From Mnemiopsis leidyi (Eukaryota; Ctenophora; Tentaculata; Lobata; Bolinopsidae): a stretch of DNA of 32,713 nucleotides. How positions within the stretch are numbered: the first letter of the stretch is position 1; each line of letters opens with the position of its first letter. Under the pieces are notes generated by a model that did not search any database, was not told where the DNA came from, and saw nothing but the letters and a program-made list of their open reading frames with translations. This document shows positions 30,550 to 32,713 of this stretch, one piece after another. A program made the translations under genes and the position numbers. Where the stretch lies: assembly GCA_000226015.1 (NCBI GenBank), contig JH153905.1:17707-50419 (forward strand), read 5' to 3'.

Positions 30550-30879
30550 AATCTATTCTACACCCTTGGCTGACTGCAAAACTTAGAATACTATCTATTG
30601 TGTCACTTGTTTGCATTGTTTGAAGCAGTATGTAGGAAAGTCTACCAACAAACTCCAAAAAAGGATTTCAGGACACCAAGCTCATATGAATGATACGGAT
30701 TTGACCCGGACAATGATGATGCTTCTTTAGCTGAACATTTAAAATTGGTTTATGGTGTGATGGATGGGGATTTATTTGATCATAGCTATAATTTCACATT
30801 CTTACAGTTATCACCCAGGATTTGGATGCTAGATAGACTAACTACTTTGGTCCCTTTTGGCCTAAATAAAGAAGCCTAA
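30550..30879 (+). mobile_element. Decayed retroelement fragment encoding a GIY-YIG endonuclease-like module
   Basis: Conceptual translation shows the hallmarks of the GIY-YIG module found at the C-terminus of some LINE or Penelope-like polyproteins: IYCVTCLHCLKQYVGKS (the YC..C..C...YVG core), LQKRISGH, SLAEHLKL, and a final W(I/M)..RL.TL.P.GLN signature. The fragment is broken by a few lesions and lacks any reverse transcriptase upstream in this window, so it is a 3'-end relic. It is not a functional gene. Family assignment between LINE and Penelope-like is open. Confidence 0.7.
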
Positions 30880-31290
30880 TAAAGAAGCATCTAATAGTGT
30901 TTCAAGTTCTATTGCTTCTATGTGAAGAAAATTGCTGGGCTTGTCTCAGCGAAGGGATTTAATTATTTTGTGATATTTTGTGTTTTGGGTCCTTTTAACA
31001 AATGTTACATTTCAATTTTGATATTTTAAGAATTTTTATGATTATTTTTTATATTTTCTTGACGAGATGATATCCGTCAAACGTTCTAATGCTGCGAGCC
31101 GCGCGCGAGTCGGGTAACATCTCGACAAATATTTCCATGTGTATATACTTCTTGAGGTTTAAAATTGTAGTATATTTTTCAGAATTTTGTATGTTTGATA
31201 TTCAGGAGTAAGTCTTTCGTGGAGGATCTGAAAAAACAACTGCATTTAACATCGTTATGTAGCATTTTACAACCGGTTGTCTACTACTTT

Positions 31291-32420
31291 TAACCAGAGC
31301 CCTTTAATTTTGCGCTCATCGCATGCGCAAGCACCTAGCCTTGCGTTGCGTTCCATTTTCGCGCGCGGGGGCTGCCCATGCACGGCAGCATGTCAGGCAA
31401 CGTCTAAATTAAAATGTTGATAACCTACTGTCGCGGCCATCACGCGCTCTTACGCATTTCTGATTTCTAAAAAAATTCTATAAGACGCGCATCGCCCGTT
31501 GAGTTTCGCATACTTTTTGCTTTCACCTAATCAGGTGCTTACGCCGCGCGCGTTGGCTGCTGGTGACGGTGGCTGCTGGTGCATTGTCGCGGTGATACCC
31601 GACTCACGCAGCTAAAACTGAACGTTTCGTTAGAACGTTAGACGGATATAATCTCGTCAACTGGTGCATGGCGCGCATGGTGACACGCGCGACAAGCACA
31701 AAAGGGCTCTGGTTGAAGCATCTTTTTGCTTTAACCAGAGCCCTTTTGCGGGTTGCTAAACACGTATATATAAATGAATCAGGACGAACGGGCGACGCAA
31801 AAGCTATGTGCGTCCCAATATTAGAGTTGTCAAAAGTTGCTCAACGGGCGACGCGGACGCGATGCGCGTCTAGAATTTTTTCGAAAGGCCAGAAATTTCT
31901 TCGCCAGGCCAGAAATGCCTGAGAGCGCGTGATGGCCGCGACAGTAGGTTATTAACCTACAAGACGTTGCCTGACCTGCTGCCGGAAGCGGCAGCCCTCT
32001 CGCGCAGAATGGGCCGCAACGCGCGCAAGGCAACGATAGGGTGCGCGCAGCGCGAGCCATGCAGGCTTGCTACACGTTGCAAATTTTTGAAAATTTTTTT
32101 GAAAAGGGTCACAACGTGAGACAAATGCCGGCTATGCTTTGTTGGTTTAGCAATCTTGCGGGCGTCGCAGCCACCGCGCGTATTCACCTCATCAGGTGCT
32201 TTCGCCGCGCCCGTTCACGTAACCAGGTGCTTACGCCGCGGCGGCTGCTACGCAGCTAAAATAAGCCTTTTTAAGCCACCTCTGGTGCCGCAGGCAACGC
32301 GCGCAAAAGGATTCTGGTTAGAGTAACGTGCGGGGCCTAAGCACCTGGTTAGGTGATCCGCGCGCTAAAAGGCGCTGGTTATGGCAAAGCTGAATTAGCA
32401 GGTTCTGGTCGCCAACTTAT
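31291..32420. repeat. CpG-rich cluster of inverted repeats
   Basis: Dense GCGCGC-rich DNA with several interlaced repeats. Long inverted arms lie at about 31339-31503 and 31840-32030, including a perfect 30-bp match (31421-31450 against 31922-31951). CACCTAAYCAGGTGCTTACGCC units occur at about 31526, 32187 and 32216 and inverted near 32336. AAAAGGNNCTGGTT words recur in both orientations at 31292, 31701, 31733, 32305 and 32365. The outer TAACCAGARYCCTTT words at 31291 and about 32320 face each other and may be ends of a foldback element. No protein domain recognised. Confidence 0.65.
31700..31747. repeat. Strong hairpin, 20-bp stem
   Basis: AAAAGGGCTCTGGTTGAAGC (31700-31719) pairs with 31728-31747 at 19 of 20 positions across an 8-nt loop ATCTTTTT. 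It lies in the spacer between the long inverted arms of the CpG-rich cluster. Confidence 0.85.
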
Positions 32421-32713
32421 CTTAAAGGCTGGCTTAAAAGCAATCTATTGAATGCCAAATAGACACCGGGCTACTGGTTAGTTGAGAGTAGTAAACAAGG
32501 GCATGAAGAAGCACCAAGCAAGCGTGTCCATTACCTGGCTACAAGAAAAATCTCAGCCAATTGTTCCAATAGCCTCATTGCATATAGCACCGCGCCAGAG
32601 TGCGCCGGGATCGCGCGCTAGCAAATTTTGACGAAAACCCGACCAAAATTTTTGAAAGTCCATTGTGAAGATACAAAATGATTTTTAGAAAACAAAAATT
32701 ATATCTATACGAT
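32421..32713. other. Window end, nothing further identified
   Basis: No gene or repeat beyond scattered CTGGTT and GCGCGC words that belong to the preceding cluster. Confidence 0.4.

Noticed and set aside
31668-32259. Ala/Arg-rich open frames on both strands
   Set aside because: Follow from CpG-rich repeats that are open on several frames; no domain.
1-32713. CRISPR arrays, operons, tRNA or rRNA genes
   Set aside because: Tandem repeats here are contiguous without unique spacers. No rRNA segment was seen, and no complete tRNA cloverleaf was recognised apart from the SINE head.

Overview
This window looks like nuclear DNA of an intron-rich animal. The evidence is a myosin VI gene of about 29 exons with consistent GT-AG introns, two type II membrane glycosyltransferases of family GT31, a thrombospondin-repeat receptor-like protein, a short interstitial TTAGGG tract, and many minisatellites and non-autonomous transposons. 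The myosin is clearly class VI but diverges from the vertebrate form, so an early-branching metazoan (possibly a ctenophore) is my guess. The sequence alone does not settle the phylum.

Layout: 1-364 is the end of a palindrome-rich MITE. 532-1122 (minus) is a small TSP1/EGF-like single-pass membrane protein with a polyglutamine tract. 1620-2756 and 7819-8922 (both minus) are intronless GT31 paralogues that share a nearly identical central block. The ~5 kb between them holds dispersed repeats, a tRNA-derived SINE candidate and the telomere-like tract. 8923-11980 is intergenic, with a minisatellite and a few weak plus-strand exon-like stretches. 11981-27698 (minus) is the myosin VI gene, with every exon but one found by translation and splice sites. 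27699-32713 is upstream of it: no complete gene, a decayed GIY-YIG retroelement fragment near 30.6-30.9 kb, and a CpG-rich cluster of inverted repeats from 31.3 kb onward.

The myosin VI gene dominates the window. P-loop, switch I, switch II, the class-VI lever insert (insert 2), one IQ motif, a charged single-alpha-helix region, a ubiquitin-binding helix and the RRL and WWY cargo motifs can all be read. One motor exon of roughly 119 nt is missing exactly where a 10-N assembly gap lies between two microsatellites. Insert 1 of the motor is about 20 residues shorter than in vertebrates. Several introns contain tandem copies of the adjoining exon-intron junction (exons 7, 10 and 19; a scrap of exon 27), so they carry extra splice sites. 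Intron 19 consists almost wholly of such copies.

No new defence-like or operon-like system is seen. The most unusual signals are the junction-duplicating introns, the mosaic GT31 pair, and the palindromic GGCGCCAATGG MITE family.
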